The notes: generated by a model from the sequence alone, not told the origin. Counted from the first letter of the stretch, positions 8,239-17,621 are shown. The stretch: 64,000 nucleotides of DNA from CAWINY01 sp963837635 (GCA_963837635.1 CAWINY010000003.1:1-64000); one strand, 5' to 3'. Numbers and translations are program-made.

Positions 8239-9402
8239 TTGCAGGAATGTGCTAACCCGGTGAAGCGGATAGTCGTATCGGACTACGATCCAGCTTGGCC
8301 AGGGCGGTACGAATTCCTGCGCAACCGAGTCTGGCCGGCGGTCCGCGATCTCGCGGTTGCGATTGAACATGTGGGCAGCACGTCGGTGCCGGGTCTGACG
8401 GCGAAGCCGGTGATCGACATAGACGTGGTGGTGCGTTCGCAGGAGCAGATTCCGGCCATTATCGCCAAGCTGAAGACATTGGAGTACGAGTATCGCGGCA
8501 ATCAGGGAGTTGCAGGGCGGGAGGTGTTTCGCGCCGCCATCAATGATCCTCCGCATCATTTATATGTGTGCCTAGCAGACAGCCCGGCGTTGCGAAATCA
8601 CCTGGTGCTTCGCGATTACTTGCGCAGCCATCCGGAGGCCGTGGCGGCTTACGGGGAGCTGAAGAAACGGCTTGCCTGTCAGTTCCCTAGCGATATGGCC
8701 CAGTACATATGGGGGAAAACGGACTTTGTGTTGGGTATTCTGGGGGGGCAGGACTTCCCCCCGGAGCAGCTCCAGGCAATCCGGGAGACAAACAGGAAGC
8801 CCCTCGCTTTTGCGGCGCCATGCGGGCTGGGCAAGGTCATGAGACGATTCCCCGCTCCTTGGTATGTTGCCGGCGGTTGGGCGCTCGACCTGTTCCTGGA
8901 AATCGTAACTCGTCCTCACGGCGATATTGAGATGTTGGTGCTGCGAGAGAACCAGACGCTACTGCACCGCCATCTTCACGGGTTCCAACTGAGCAAGATC
9001 ATTCCTCGTCCGGAAGGAGGCAGCGAGGCGCCCTGGGAAGGAGAGCTGCTGGAGCCGCCGATCCATCAGGTTCGCGCACGCTCGGCGCAGCTCGAGGTTG
9101 ATATCTTCCTGGGCGACACGAGCGGCGACAAATGGGTGTACCGGCGCGATCCGCGAGTGACTCTCCCACGCAGTGAGATCGGAGGCCAAGCTTCGTTCGG
9201 GCCGCCCTTTCTCGCGCCAGAGATCGTGCTGCTGTTCAAAGCCAAGCACTTCCGCCCGAAGGACGAAACGGACTTCGCATGCGTGATGGCGCAGTTACCT
9301 GAGAGCGGGAAGCACTGGTTGCGAGGCGCATTGCAGACGGCACATCCGGAGTGCCCGTGGTTGGAGTCGCTGAAAAAGCAGGGTCCGCCGGTCAGCCGCT
9401 GA
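8239..9402 (+). CDS. GrpB (UPF0157) domain fused to a nucleotidyltransferase-like domain
   Basis: Protein of ~387 residues. Residues ~8-170 match the GrpB/UPF0157 family (VVSDYDPAWPGRYEFLR, EHVGSTSVPGLTAKPVIDID), a nucleotidyltransferase-fold group. Residues ~190-380 resemble aminoglycoside-2''-adenylyltransferase-type proteins (WYVAGGWALDLFL, RPHGDIEM, VDIFLGD). The start is uncertain: TTG 8239 has GGAG four bases upstream; GTG 8260 is an alternative. Both halves suggest nucleotidyl transfer, but the substrate is unknown. It follows arsM by 36 bases, probably in the same transcript, and converges on the DUF2332 gene. Confidence 0.8.
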   Translation: MQECANPVKRIVVSDYDPAWPGRYEFLRNRVWPAVRDLAVAIEHVGSTSVPGLTAKPVIDIDVVVRSQEQIPAIIAKLKTLEYEYRGNQGVAGREVFRAAINDPPHHLYVCLADSPALRNHLVLRDYLRSHPEAVAAYGELKKRLACQFPSDMAQYIWGKTDFVLGILGGQDFPPEQLQAIRETNRKPLAFAAPCGLGKVMRRFPAPWYVAGGWALDLFLEIVTRPHGDIEMLVLRENQTLLHRHLHGFQLSKIIPRPEGGSEAPWEGELLEPPIHQVRARSAQLEVDIFLGDTSGDKWVYRRDPRVTLPRSEIGGQASFGPPFLAPEIVLLFKAKHFRPKDETDFACVMAQLPESGKHWLRGALQTAHPECPWLESLKKQGPPVSR

Positions 9403-9410
9403 TCCGGGTA

Positions 9411-10481
9411 TCATGGTGCATTCAGCCATTGTACCCACCTTCCGTGATCGTCCACAAAAGCCAGAAGCGTTTCGGTCTCGCGGCCGCTGAGATAACGGTT
9501 GAGCAGGAAGCGTGGGTGCTCTGTGTTAATTCCACGACGATCGATCCATTCCGCCGAAAGTCGATAGACATCCCGGTCTCTGCTGAGCTCTTCCAGGATT
9601 TCCACAAAGCGTTCGCGATCGGGTTGCGAAAACTGGTTGAGGGTGTGATTGTGGCAGACACACACGGCCATACCTTGAGGCAGGTTCGAAAGCACATTGG
9701 GAAGAACGTCGAAGACATTTCCCGGCAAGACGCGCGGCGGCGTCCGCTGTGCCAGTGTTATCGCGGACTCCAACAACTCCGCGCGGTCCCGATGCTCGGG
9801 CCAGAGCAGCGCCCTCAGCCAGAAGCAGTCCTCCGGGTTCCGGACATCGAGAGGATTCAGGTCGATTCCCACCTGCATGGCCGGTTCTGCCCACTTATCC
9901 GGAAGAACAGGGCGAAGTTCGCCCTGAAAACGGCACGTGAGTTGGACCGGAGCATCGATATCGCCCAGGCACTGTCCTTCGTAGTCGTAACCAAATCGTG
10001 GCCAGAGGAGGTGCAGTCCGGCGCTCGATCCAACATCGATTACGGCAATCTCGCCGGCTTTGCGAACAACCAGATCGAGCCCCGGCGCCAGGTAGAGGCA
10101 GCGCCGCACCTCATTGGTCTGCGTTCTGCGCGTCTGCAGGATATGGACAATCTCGTCCCCGTAGGTCCGGCAAAAGGAGTGGAACTCTGGGTACACTGCA
10201 GACGTGGGCTGCGCCACCGGGCCGAGATTGGGATAGAAGTCTCGCAAAGGGTGATCCGCGCCACGCAAGAGCAACAAGTGCACCGCCGCCAAAAACAGGT
10301 TCGTAACCGGATGGTTGGTTGCGCGCTCGGCCAAACGTAAAGCCGTTGGATCGCCAGCGATGCCGAGGCCGATTTCCGAATAGAGCGGTGAAGTAGGAAG
10401 GGCGTTCTGCAGCGCAAACCGACGAAACCGGTTTGACAGGTCATGCGCGGCAAGATCCGTAGCTTTGTGACTACTTAGCAT
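9411..10481 (-). CDS. DUF2332 family protein
   Basis: Protein of 356 residues recognised as DUF2332 by LFLAAVHLLLLRG, YPNLGP near residue 85, the SAM-methyltransferase-like segment AVIDVGSSAGLHL and the ALLWPEH/NHTLNQF segments. The biochemical role is unknown. The start is taken at ATG 10481 (MLSSHKATDLAAHDLSNRF); an upstream in-frame extension to 10532 has no family support. It is the last gene of the long leftward phn transcript, 52 bases after the hexapeptide acetyltransferase, so a link to phosphonate metabolism is by position only. Confidence 0.8.
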   Translation of the reverse strand: MLSSHKATDLAAHDLSNRFRRFALQNALPTSPLYSEIGLGIAGDPTALRLAERATNHPVTNLFLAAVHLLLLRGADHPLRDFYPNLGPVAQPTSAVYPEFHSFCRTYGDEIVHILQTRRTQTNEVRRCLYLAPGLDLVVRKAGEIAVIDVGSSAGLHLLWPRFGYDYEGQCLGDIDAPVQLTCRFQGELRPVLPDKWAEPAMQVGIDLNPLDVRNPEDCFWLRALLWPEHRDRAELLESAITLAQRTPPRVLPGNVFDVLPNVLSNLPQGMAVCVCHNHTLNQFSQPDRERFVEILEELSRDRDVYRLSAEWIDRRGINTEHPRFLLNRYLSGRETETLLAFVDDHGRWVQWLNAP

Positions 10482-10533
10482 ATCAGCCACACAAGTTCGA
10501 CTTGCTGGAGCCGTCCTCCGCAGCGCACCCACC

Positions 10534-11190
10534 CTAACGTCCTTCGTACTTCTCCAGGAACTGCTCGATGGCGAGTGTGCGGAAATCCGGCAGCGCGGTT
10601 CTGAGTTGCTCGCGCGACCAGTCCCACCACGCCAATTTCAGGAGGCGCTCCTGGGTTTTCTCGTCGAAACGGAAACGGATTACCTTTGCCGGGACCCCGA
10701 CCGCTACGGCAAAGGGCGGAATGTCCTTGCTCACCACCGCCCCAGCGCCGATAACCGCACCAGTGCCGATTTTTACTCCGGCCAGCACGATCGCTCCGTG
10801 GCCAAGCCACACATCGTTTCCCAGCAGAACCTTGTCATCGCGACGCCATTGGAAAAAGTCTGCGTCGTCTTCCTCGCCCAGTTGGTAGGACTTGCTGCGA
10901 TAGCTGAAGTGATGCATCGCCGGTCGCCAGGTGGGATGGTTGCCAGGATTAATACGAGTGTGCGCGGCGATCGAGCAGAACTTGCCGATCTCGCTGTAAA
11001 TGATACTACTGTCGTTGACTACGTAGGAGTAGTCGCCGAAAACGGTTTCGGCCATGGTGGTGCGTGGTCCCACGGCGGTCCAGGGGCCGATGGTGCAATC
11101 GCGCACCCGGGCAGTGGGATCAATACGGGGTTGTTCTCCGAGGCCGGGACGCGGTTCGGAGTGCGGAATGTCAAGAGTCAGTGCGGTCAT
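10534..11190 (-). CDS. Phosphonate-associated hexapeptide-repeat acetyltransferase
   Basis: Protein of 218 residues with a left-handed beta-helix (IGPWTAVGPRTTMAET, IGKFCSIAAHTRINPGNHP, GNDVWLGHGAIVLAGVKIG, GAVVSKDIPPFAVAVGVPAK). The block around MHHFSYRSKSYQLG is characteristic of the xenobiotic acetyltransferase subgroup that recurs in phn operons (I recall it as TIGR03308). ATG 11190 has GGGGGAAG upstream and overlaps the 3' end of the methyltransferase frame by 20 bases, suggesting translational coupling. It probably acetylates a phosphonate-pathway intermediate or aminophosphonate; this is inferred from context. Confidence 0.85.
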   Translation of the reverse strand: MTALTLDIPHSEPRPGLGEQPRIDPTARVRDCTIGPWTAVGPRTTMAETVFGDYSYVVNDSSIIYSEIGKFCSIAAHTRINPGNHPTWRPAMHHFSYRSKSYQLGEEDDADFFQWRRDDKVLLGNDVWLGHGAIVLAGVKIGTGAVIGAGAVVSKDIPPFAVAVGVPAKVIRFRFDEKTQERLLKLAWWDWSREQLRTALPDFRTLAIEQFLEKYEGR

Positions 11191-11949
11191 GGCGTAGCTT
11201 CCCCCAGTAAAGAACGGTATCAGTCTCGAATAGCACTTTGCCTCTCGCCTGCAACCGTTGGAACAGCGAATGCAATTCGCCCAGCATGAGTTCATGCTGA
11301 GGATGTCCGGCCAGCGGTATAGTGGAATACGACAGGGCCCGGCCAACGAGCTGACGGTATTCCAAGTACTCGGAATTATCGACAGTGGCAGTGGATAGAC
11401 CTTGCTCTCCAAAGATGCCCTTCAAGCTGTCCTGCAACTCGGGCCGGTTGCGGCGCTCGCTATATCTCCGAAAGAGCTCGCGATAGGCCCGCATGAACGG
11501 AGAACCCTCACGTCGCATCCGGTTGGACAGCACCAGAAAATAGCCTTTGGGCTTCAGAATGCGCCGGAACTCTTGCAAACAGCGTTCCCGATCGAACCAG
11601 TGAAGAGCAGAACCGGCGACAACGAGGTCAGCGACGCCGTCCGGCAGGGTGGTCGCCTCCGCAGTGCCTGCGACACTGCGAAAATTGGTGTAATTGCATA
11701 ACAGCCGCTCCGCCGCGTTCCGCATGTTCTCGTTGGGCTCAACGCCGTACACCAGTTTGGCGTGGGGCAGGAACAACTTCGAGGAGTGCCGGTTCCGGAT
11801 CCGACATCGGCTACGACGGATACTGCAGAAAGTCCCAGCTTCTCCGTCAAAATAGTTTCCGCCGAGGGCGCATAATGCGCTCGATAGGCGGCATAGTATT
11901 CCGCCCGCTCCGAGAAGCGCTGCGTATTATCACCGGCAGGAGTAGTCAT
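11171..11949 (-). pseudogene. Class I SAM-dependent methyltransferase, frameshifted
   Basis: The N-terminal part (from ATG 11949, MTTPAGDNTQRFSERAEYYA) ends in motif I VVADVGSGTG. The next frame continues with KLFLPHAKLVYGVEPNENM, ADLVVAGSALHWFD and RRILKPKGYFL down to a TGA at 11171. The two frames join near 11785-11792, where a one-base deletion would explain the break directly after the GxGxG loop. Restored, it would be a ~260-residue methyltransferase of the UbiE/Methyltransf_11 type. It lies between phnM and the acetyltransferase in the phn operon. Either a true mutation or a sequencing/assembly error is possible. Confidence 0.8.
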
Positions 11950-12038
11950 GGTTGCTGATCTGCCTCACCGCTAAGACATGTGCGTGTTACAGGCGGAGGC
12001 GCCAGGCTGAAGCTAATATTCCATCGGTTATTCATGCC

Positions 12039-13187
12039 TTAGTTCCAGTTCACTTCCGGGACCGAGAAGCGCAAGACTCCATCCACCCATACCCGAACCA
12101 CATCGGCGTGATCCGTACGCGGATGGAAAGCTACCAAGTCAGCCCGTTTCCCGATCGCGATGCTGCCCACTTCCGCGTCCATACCGAGGTAGCGTGCGGG
12201 ATTAAGGGCCAGAAAGTTCATGGCCTTCGATACCGGGACCCCGTTGCGCATCATCCGTACCGCGGCCGCCAGTAGCGAGGGAAAATGATAGTCACTGCAC
12301 AGGATATCGACCAGATTCTCAGCCAGTGCTTCCTGGCAGGAGAGGTTGCCGCAATGGGAGCCTCCCCGGAAATAGTTGGGCGCCCCCATGCATATCATCA
12401 TGCCCAACTCTCTTGCCTTGCGCGCGGCCTCGATGGTGCATGGCATTTCACAGAGGGTGGCGCCGGCTTCATGCGCCTCGATGACGTGCTCGACGGTGGT
12501 GTCGTCGTGACTGCCTAGCGGCAAGCGGTTGCCAACCGCGGCTCGTACTTGCAGGCGATTGTTCACCGCCTTGGCCCGTTCCTTGCGCGCGGCGAGCTCG
12601 GCTCGCGCCGCTTCCAGGGAAATCCCCAAGCGGGTCGCCCGGCGCTGCACCATCATCTCCATGTCGCGGAACTGCCGTTCCCCGGGAGTGCTGTCGTTGT
12701 AAACGAGATTGCCTATGCTCTTGAGCGTCAGCAATTCTTGAAGAGCCTTATGTACGGCAGGAAAATTCGTATCCCAGCGCACGTGGATAAGATGGCGAGC
12801 GCGCATGCGCGGGATGAGGGCCTCATACTCCCGCGCCAGTCGAAGGCCGTCGCCATGCCACGTACCCATCGAGCCATCCTTCTCCTCCGAGATGCGGGCG
12901 GCCGACAACACTGTGGTAAGGCCGCAGCTCAAGGCGCGCAAGTCCATTACGTGCAGCGCCATCTCGAGAGGGAACTCCGCACTGGGCCGCGGGCTGATTT
13001 CGCGTTCCAGGTAGTCGGTGTGAATGTCAATCACACCGGGGATCAGCAGCGCGCCCTGGAGGTCAATCCCATCCGCATAGCGACGGAATGCGATGTCGCT
13101 GATACGGCCATTATGTAGCACCACCGAACCGTCCACCTCGCGGTCCGGCAATACGATATGAGCATTCGTTAAGATCTGGTTGGCCAT
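12039..13187 (-). CDS. phnM: PhnM-type diphosphatase, second and more divergent copy
   Basis: Protein of 382 residues, same family as the protein at 6164-7309 but clearly a different lineage: the metal motif is IDIHTDYLERE instead of HTDNVEHH, and it has ARHLIHVRWDTN, STPGERQFRDM, GSHDDTTVEHV, GAPNYFRGGSHCGN and GSIAIGKRADLV. The start ATG 13187 lies 6 bases after the phnE stop, so it is co-transcribed with the transporter. Two PhnM types in one island suggest either two ribosyl-phosphonate substrates or a changed specificity for one copy. Confidence 0.92.
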   Translation of the reverse strand: MANQILTNAHIVLPDREVDGSVVLHNGRISDIAFRRYADGIDLQGALLIPGVIDIHTDYLEREISPRPSAEFPLEMALHVMDLRALSCGLTTVLSAARISEEKDGSMGTWHGDGLRLAREYEALIPRMRARHLIHVRWDTNFPAVHKALQELLTLKSIGNLVYNDSTPGERQFRDMEMMVQRRATRLGISLEAARAELAARKERAKAVNNRLQVRAAVGNRLPLGSHDDTTVEHVIEAHEAGATLCEMPCTIEAARKARELGMMICMGAPNYFRGGSHCGNLSCQEALAENLVDILCSDYHFPSLLAAAVRMMRNGVPVSKAMNFLALNPARYLGMDAEVGSIAIGKRADLVAFHPRTDHADVVRVWVDGVLRFSVPEVNWN

Positions 13188-13193
13188 AATCTT

Positions 13194-14015
13194 TCATCCA
13201 TGGGCTGGAGAAACCGATAAAATGTGCCGGCGCACAAAATCGGAAATCTTCTCCATGCCAGTAATCAGAACCACAATGATCAAGGAATAGGCGAGCACAT
13301 CGTGATAACGCAGCACGCGGCTGGCAACGTGCAACTGAAACCCGATGCCGCCCCCGCCGAACACGCCCAGCGCAATCGCCGCCCGCAAATTTACATCGAA
13401 GGCGTAAAACCAATTGGCGATGAATGACGGAGCCACCTGCGGCAAGACGCCATAGCGAATCAGTTGCAGGCGCGTGCTGCCGACGGTTTGGATGGACTCC
13501 ATAGTCCCCACATCGACTTGCTCAATGGCATCGGCAAACAGCTTGCCGAACATGCCCACAGAACCAACCAGCAGGGACAGCATTCCGGCGAACGGACCAA
13601 TGCCGACCGCAACCAGCAGCACCAGCAGCACCACAAAATTGGGAATCGACCGCTCGAGTGCCAGCAATCCACGAACCCCGAGTCGCAACCACGGATGAGG
13701 CGAGACATTGCCTGCGGCGAAAAACGCCAGAGTGAAAGCGATCAACCCGCCGCCTAGAGTGCCTAGAAATGCCATGGAGAGCGTTTCTAAAAGCGAAGCT
13801 GCCAGGTTCTCCTTATGCCAAAGCACACTGAAATTCGGCGGGAAGATTTCTCGGGCCAATCGCAACACGTTGTCGGAGTCGCGGAGTACCTCAATGGGAT
13901 CTACCCCGAGGCGGACGATCAACAGAACCAGTAAGGTCACCAGCAGGGTCAAGCCCACCGCCATGTGGCGAAACTTCCGGGAAGGCAGCAGATGAGCGGG
14001 TACGGCGGTGGCCAT
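13194..14015 (-). CDS. phnE: Phosphonate ABC transporter permease PhnE (downstream copy)
   Basis: Inner-membrane permease of 273 residues with an N-terminal transmembrane helix (HMAVGLTLLVTLLVLLIV), several further helices and the PhnE loop ALERSIPNFVVLL, KLFADAIEQVDVGTMES and GVLPQVAPSF that contacts the ATPase. Start ATG 14015 overlaps the preceding phnE stop as TGATG; GTG 14018 is an alternative. Together with the next permease it should form the heterodimeric channel for PhnC and the two PhnD proteins. Confidence 0.93.
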   Translation of the reverse strand: MATAVPAHLLPSRKFRHMAVGLTLLVTLLVLLIVRLGVDPIEVLRDSDNVLRLAREIFPPNFSVLWHKENLAASLLETLSMAFLGTLGGGLIAFTLAFFAAGNVSPHPWLRLGVRGLLALERSIPNFVVLLVLLVAVGIGPFAGMLSLLVGSVGMFGKLFADAIEQVDVGTMESIQTVGSTRLQLIRYGVLPQVAPSFIANWFYAFDVNLRAAIALGVFGGGGIGFQLHVASRVLRYHDVLAYSLIIVVLITGMEKISDFVRRHILSVSPAHG

Positions 14016-14875
14016 CACAGCTTTTCTCCGGCCAAAATGCGGGTGCGCATGAAGTCCGAAACTCTTTCCGAGAAGAAAACCAAAAAGAGGGAAGCCAGCA
14101 CGGCGACGGTCGCGCGCCGGTACTCCAATGCTTCCATGGCGACGTTGAGTTCGTATCCAATTCCCCCGGCGCCGACGGCACCGAGCAAGACCGAAGCGCG
14201 TACGTTGACCTCGAACCGGAACAGGCAGTTGGCAAACAGAGAAGGCGCCACCTGCGGCAGGATGGCATAACGAATCACCTGCCAGTCACTGGCGCCCGTG
14301 GCCTTCACCGATTCGAGAAGTTGGGGTTCGATCTCTTCGATGGAATCTGCGAGCAGTTTGGCCAGCATGCCGATGCTGGCCACCGATAGGGCAATCGCTC
14401 CGGGAAAGGGCCCGAGGCCGAAAGCAGCCACGCAAAGCAGTAGAATGACGATCTCGGGCAGGCCACGCTCCAGGGTGATCAGTGATCTTGACGCCCAGCG
14501 CAACCATGAAGGAGCTACGTTCGACGAGGCCGCCAGGGCAAAAGGAACCGACAGGCATGTCCCCAACAGAGTGGCTAGCAGCGCCAAGCCGATGGTTACC
14601 CCAATCGGCTCCACCATCCGCCCAAACGCCGTCCACTCGGGAGGAAAAAACATCAGCAGCAGGGGAAGCCCTTTGCCGATGCCGCGAGCAAAATCAGAAA
14701 GACTGACATTGCAGCGGAGTGCTGCTAGAGCCACCAGAATGATGCCTAAGGCGGCAATTCCGCCCAAACGCAGGCGGGTTCGCCGGTGCCCATCCCGCCA
14801 TTCCCACAACGGGTCCACGGCAGGTTCGGTGTTCGCCTGCAGGGACTGGAACGCGTTTGGGCTGGCCAATTGCAT
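14015..14875 (-). CDS. phnE: Phosphonate ABC transporter permease PhnE (upstream copy)
   Basis: Permease of 286 residues, homologous to its downstream neighbour. Helices begin near residue 38 (LGGIAALGIILVALAAL); the coupling loop reads TLERGLPEIVILL, KLLADSIEEIEPQLLES, YAILPQVAPSLFA. ATG 14875 is selected because it lies one base after the phnC stop; an open frame further upstream overlaps phnC and has no family similarity. The sibling permeases have diverged clearly, which fits a heterodimer. Confidence 0.93.
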   Translation of the reverse strand: MQLASPNAFQSLQANTEPAVDPLWEWRDGHRRTRLRLGGIAALGIILVALAALRCNVSLSDFARGIGKGLPLLLMFFPPEWTAFGRMVEPIGVTIGLALLATLLGTCLSVPFALAASSNVAPSWLRWASRSLITLERGLPEIVILLLCVAAFGLGPFPGAIALSVASIGMLAKLLADSIEEIEPQLLESVKATGASDWQVIRYAILPQVAPSLFANCLFRFEVNVRASVLLGAVGAGGIGYELNVAMEALEYRRATVAVLASLFLVFFSERVSDFMRTRILAGEKL

Positions 14876-14876
14876 G

Positions 14877-15701
14877 TTAGGCGTGCGCCTCGCGGGCCAA
14901 AAACGAGGCCGGAGCCATTGGAGGCAGTTGAGGCACAAGTTCCGGTTCCGCTTCGGCGCCATGGGTGCCGTAAATCATTTCCAAGTCCGAATGGCTGAGC
15001 CGCGCCTTCCCGTCGTATACCACCGAGCCTTGGCGCAGGCCAATGGCACGCGTACAGTAGCGGGCCGTAATGGTGGGCTGGTGAAAGGCCCCGACAATGG
15101 GAGTCTCGCGGGACAGCGGTTGCAGCAGGGCCATAATCGACTCCGCGTTCCTGGGGTCGAGACTGGAGATCGGTTCGTCGGCAAGGTACAGTAGCGGCTT
15201 CTGGTGAATGGCCCGGGCGATGGCGACGCGCTGCATTTCGCCGCCGCTCAACGACCCGGCTAGCCGTCCCGCAAACCCGGCCATATTCACCCGGTCCAGC
15301 GCTTCCATGGCATCATGGGCTTCGCCGTCACGAAAGCCGACGGTCCAACTGCGCAGCGGGTGGATGTAGCCAAGGCGGCCCAGCATCACGTTTTCCAAAA
15401 CGGTCAGCCGTTTCACCAAGTTCGCCCCCTGAAACATCAAACCGATGTGCCGGCGTGCGCGCCGCAGTTCCTTCGTACTCACGTTGGTGGTGCGGTATCT
15501 GTCCCCGCCCGGGCCGGTCAGGGAAACTTCGCCTTCGTTAGGCGTGGTAAGCCCAATAATGCAACGCAGGGTAAGAGATTTGCCGGCCCCGCTCAGGCCC
15601 AGGATAGAAACGAACTCTCCTCTGGAAACGGTGAAGCTGATCCGGTCGACCAAGCGTTTTCCATTCGGCAGAACTTTGCTGATTCCTGCGACCACAAGCA
15701 T
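14877..15701 (-). CDS. phnC: Phosphonate ABC transporter ATP-binding protein
   Basis: ATPase of 274 residues. Walker A GLSGAGKSL (residue ~35), Q-loop GLMFQGANL, signature SLSGGEMQRVAIARA, Walker B LLYLADEPISSLDP, H-loop GAFHQP. The NLVKRLTVLENVMLGRLG stretch after the Q-loop is typical of PhnC and distinguishes it from other importers. It powers the two PhnE permeases. Spacing of 6 bases after phnD and 1 base before phnE supports a single transcript. Confidence 0.94.
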   Translation of the reverse strand: MLVVAGISKVLPNGKRLVDRISFTVSRGEFVSILGLSGAGKSLTLRCIIGLTTPNEGEVSLTGPGGDRYRTTNVSTKELRRARRHIGLMFQGANLVKRLTVLENVMLGRLGYIHPLRSWTVGFRDGEAHDAMEALDRVNMAGFAGRLAGSLSGGEMQRVAIARAIHQKPLLYLADEPISSLDPRNAESIMALLQPLSRETPIVGAFHQPTITARYCTRAIGLRQGSVVYDGKARLSHSDLEMIYGTHGAEAEPELVPQLPPMAPASFLAREAHA

Positions 15702-15707
15702 AGTTGT

Positions 15708-16652
15708 CTACTTTCCTTCCGCCATCTCGATACCCTTTGCCTGGCTTGCGAATTCCCGTAGCGAGTCATACGTGGAATCGTGGACGGCAACGAAGGTCAT
15801 GTCGGGGTGGCAATAGTACTTTTTCAGGTCTTCCCAAAGAGCCGGATCGTTGTGCGGAATCGCTAGTAGGGACTGGCGGATCTGTTCCTTGAAGTCTGGC
15901 GGCAACGCCTGGCGCACCGTAATTGGCGACGCGGGTATCGGCCGAGACCTCCAGAGGATGCGGGGATCGTTTACCGAAACCTTCCCAAGGTTCAATAGGC
16001 GCATCAGGGCCGTCTGCGACATGGCTCCGGCGTCTACCTTATGCGATTGCACGGTCAGCGCGGTCGCCGCCTGGGCTCCCGCATATACGATTTTCTTAAA
16101 ATCCTTTTCGGGTTCTATGCCAATGGATTGCAGGAAGACCCGCGGGACCAGGTTGCCGGAAGTCGATGCCGGGTCGGCAAATTCAAACACCAGTTCCCTG
16201 GCGTGGGCTTTCAAATCGTCGATGGAGCGCAGAGGACTATCTTTGGGAACGATAATGACGGAATAGTAACTGCCCAACTGTCCCTTTGCGTCGCCGTAGG
16301 CGACAATGGCTTCGGCACCCGCCTTGGCCGAGGCAATGATGTAGCCGAAGGGCCCGAATGTCGCTACATCCACCTTGTCCGCTCGCATGGCCTCGATCGT
16401 CGTGGCGTACGCGCTGACTGGAATCATCTGCACCGGCATGCGCAGGTCTCTTTCCAGGTGCTTCTGCAGCCTGTCCATGCGCACGGAATTGTCCTGCATC
16501 TCTTCCTGGGAGGGCATGAAGGCATAACGTAAGACCTTGGGGCGTTCGGTTATTTTCGCAGTGGCCGCGCTGCTGGGCTTGGAGCAGCCCATCTCCCCGC
16601 ACAAGAGGACGCCAACCAGGAGAATGTGGTAAAGAATTCTCATCGCATGCAT
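15708..16652 (-). CDS. phnD: Phosphonate-binding protein PhnD, probable lipoprotein (second copy)
   Basis: Protein of 314 residues. An N-terminal hydrophobic segment ends in EMGCSKPSS, compatible with lipidation although the lipobox is imperfect. PhnD core features: VLRYAFMPSQEEMQ, DVATFGPFGYIIA, ELVFEFADPASTSGNLVPR, ILWRSRPIPASPITV. Together with the adjacent paralogue it delivers phosphonate, phosphite or an analogue to PhnCE. The DPASTSGN motif contacts the phosphonate oxygens in known PhnD structures. ATG 16652 follows the preceding phnD stop by 6 bases. Confidence 0.92.
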   Translation of the reverse strand: MHAMRILYHILLVGVLLCGEMGCSKPSSAATAKITERPKVLRYAFMPSQEEMQDNSVRMDRLQKHLERDLRMPVQMIPVSAYATTIEAMRADKVDVATFGPFGYIIASAKAGAEAIVAYGDAKGQLGSYYSVIIVPKDSPLRSIDDLKAHARELVFEFADPASTSGNLVPRVFLQSIGIEPEKDFKKIVYAGAQAATALTVQSHKVDAGAMSQTALMRLLNLGKVSVNDPRILWRSRPIPASPITVRQALPPDFKEQIRQSLLAIPHNDPALWEDLKKYYCHPDMTFVAVHDSTYDSLREFASQAKGIEMAEGK

Positions 16653-16658
16653 AGCGGC

Positions 16659-17612
16659 CTACTTGTCGTCCGTCAGTTCGATGCCTTTGGTGTGCCGGGC
16701 AAATTCCCGCAACGAGTCGTAGACCGAATCATTCACGGCAACATAGGTCATGTCCGGGCGGCGATACATCTTCTTCGTGGACTCCCAGAGCACCGGGTCC
16801 TTTTCGGGGATTGCGAGGAGAGCGCGGCGGATCTCTTCTTTGAAGTCTTCCGGAAGACTCTTGTGCACGCAGATCGGGGCAGTAGGAATGGGTTCGGAAG
16901 TCCAGATCACCCTTAAATCGTCAGGAGCTAGTTTGCCCGTGGCTTGCAAACGTACGAGGACGCGTTCCATCATGGTTCCTGCGTCGACTTTCTTCGCCTT
17001 TACGGTCAAGGCGGCCGCGGCTTGCTGGCCGGCATAGACGACTTTTTTGAAGTCCTTCTCGGGATCGAAGCCTTGCGAATTTAGATAAGCGCGTGGAATC
17101 AGGTTGCCGGAGGTGGAAGCGGGATCTGTAAACAGGAACACCAATTCTCGGGAGTGGCTTTTGAGATCCGCAATCGAGTGCAAGGGGCTATCTTTCGGGA
17201 CCACGATAACGGACCTGTAACTACCCAGATGCTTCTGCGCATCGCCAGCCGCCACAATCGCCTGGGCACCGGCTTTTTCCGAGGCAATGATGTAGCCGAA
17301 AGGACCGAAAGTGGCCACATCCACCTTGTTTGCCCGCATCGCTTCGATGGTGGGACCGTAGCCTGCTACCTGCACCAACTGCACCGGCATGTGCAGTTCT
17401 CGTTCCAGGTACTTGCGCAGCAGTTCGACGCGAAGCGAGGCGTCCTGCATTTCCTCGGCGGCGGGCATGTGGGCGTAGCGCAGGACCTTGGGACGCCCTG
17501 CCGAACCGGTGGCTGTCTCGCTGTTTCTGGAACAACCCGTGAGACAGCCCACCAAACCGAAAATGATCACGAAGAAGGCCGTGAGGGCGAAGGTCACCCC
17601 GCGTCTGCTCAT
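16659..17612 (-). CDS. phnD: Phosphonate-binding protein PhnD, lipoprotein (first copy)
   Basis: Protein of 317 residues and a tandem paralogue of the next gene downstream; they share VDVATFGPFGYIIAS, FKK(I/V)VYAG and DPASTSGNL(V/I)PR, and differ mostly in the C-terminal lobe and signal peptide. A good lipobox (FGLVGC) is present. Tandem PhnD genes with one ATPase imply that two ligands are captured for the same translocator. It follows phnL by 9 bases, an unusual place for the transporter genes, which in E. coli come first. Confidence 0.92.
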   Translation of the reverse strand: MSRRGVTFALTAFFVIIFGLVGCLTGCSRNSETATGSAGRPKVLRYAHMPAAEEMQDASLRVELLRKYLERELHMPVQLVQVAGYGPTIEAMRANKVDVATFGPFGYIIASEKAGAQAIVAAGDAQKHLGSYRSVIVVPKDSPLHSIADLKSHSRELVFLFTDPASTSGNLIPRAYLNSQGFDPEKDFKKVVYAGQQAAAALTVKAKKVDAGTMMERVLVRLQATGKLAPDDLRVIWTSEPIPTAPICVHKSLPEDFKEEIRRALLAIPEKDPVLWESTKKMYRRPDMTYVAVNDSVYDSLREFARHTKGIELTDDK

Positions 17613-17621
17613 CGTTGCTCC

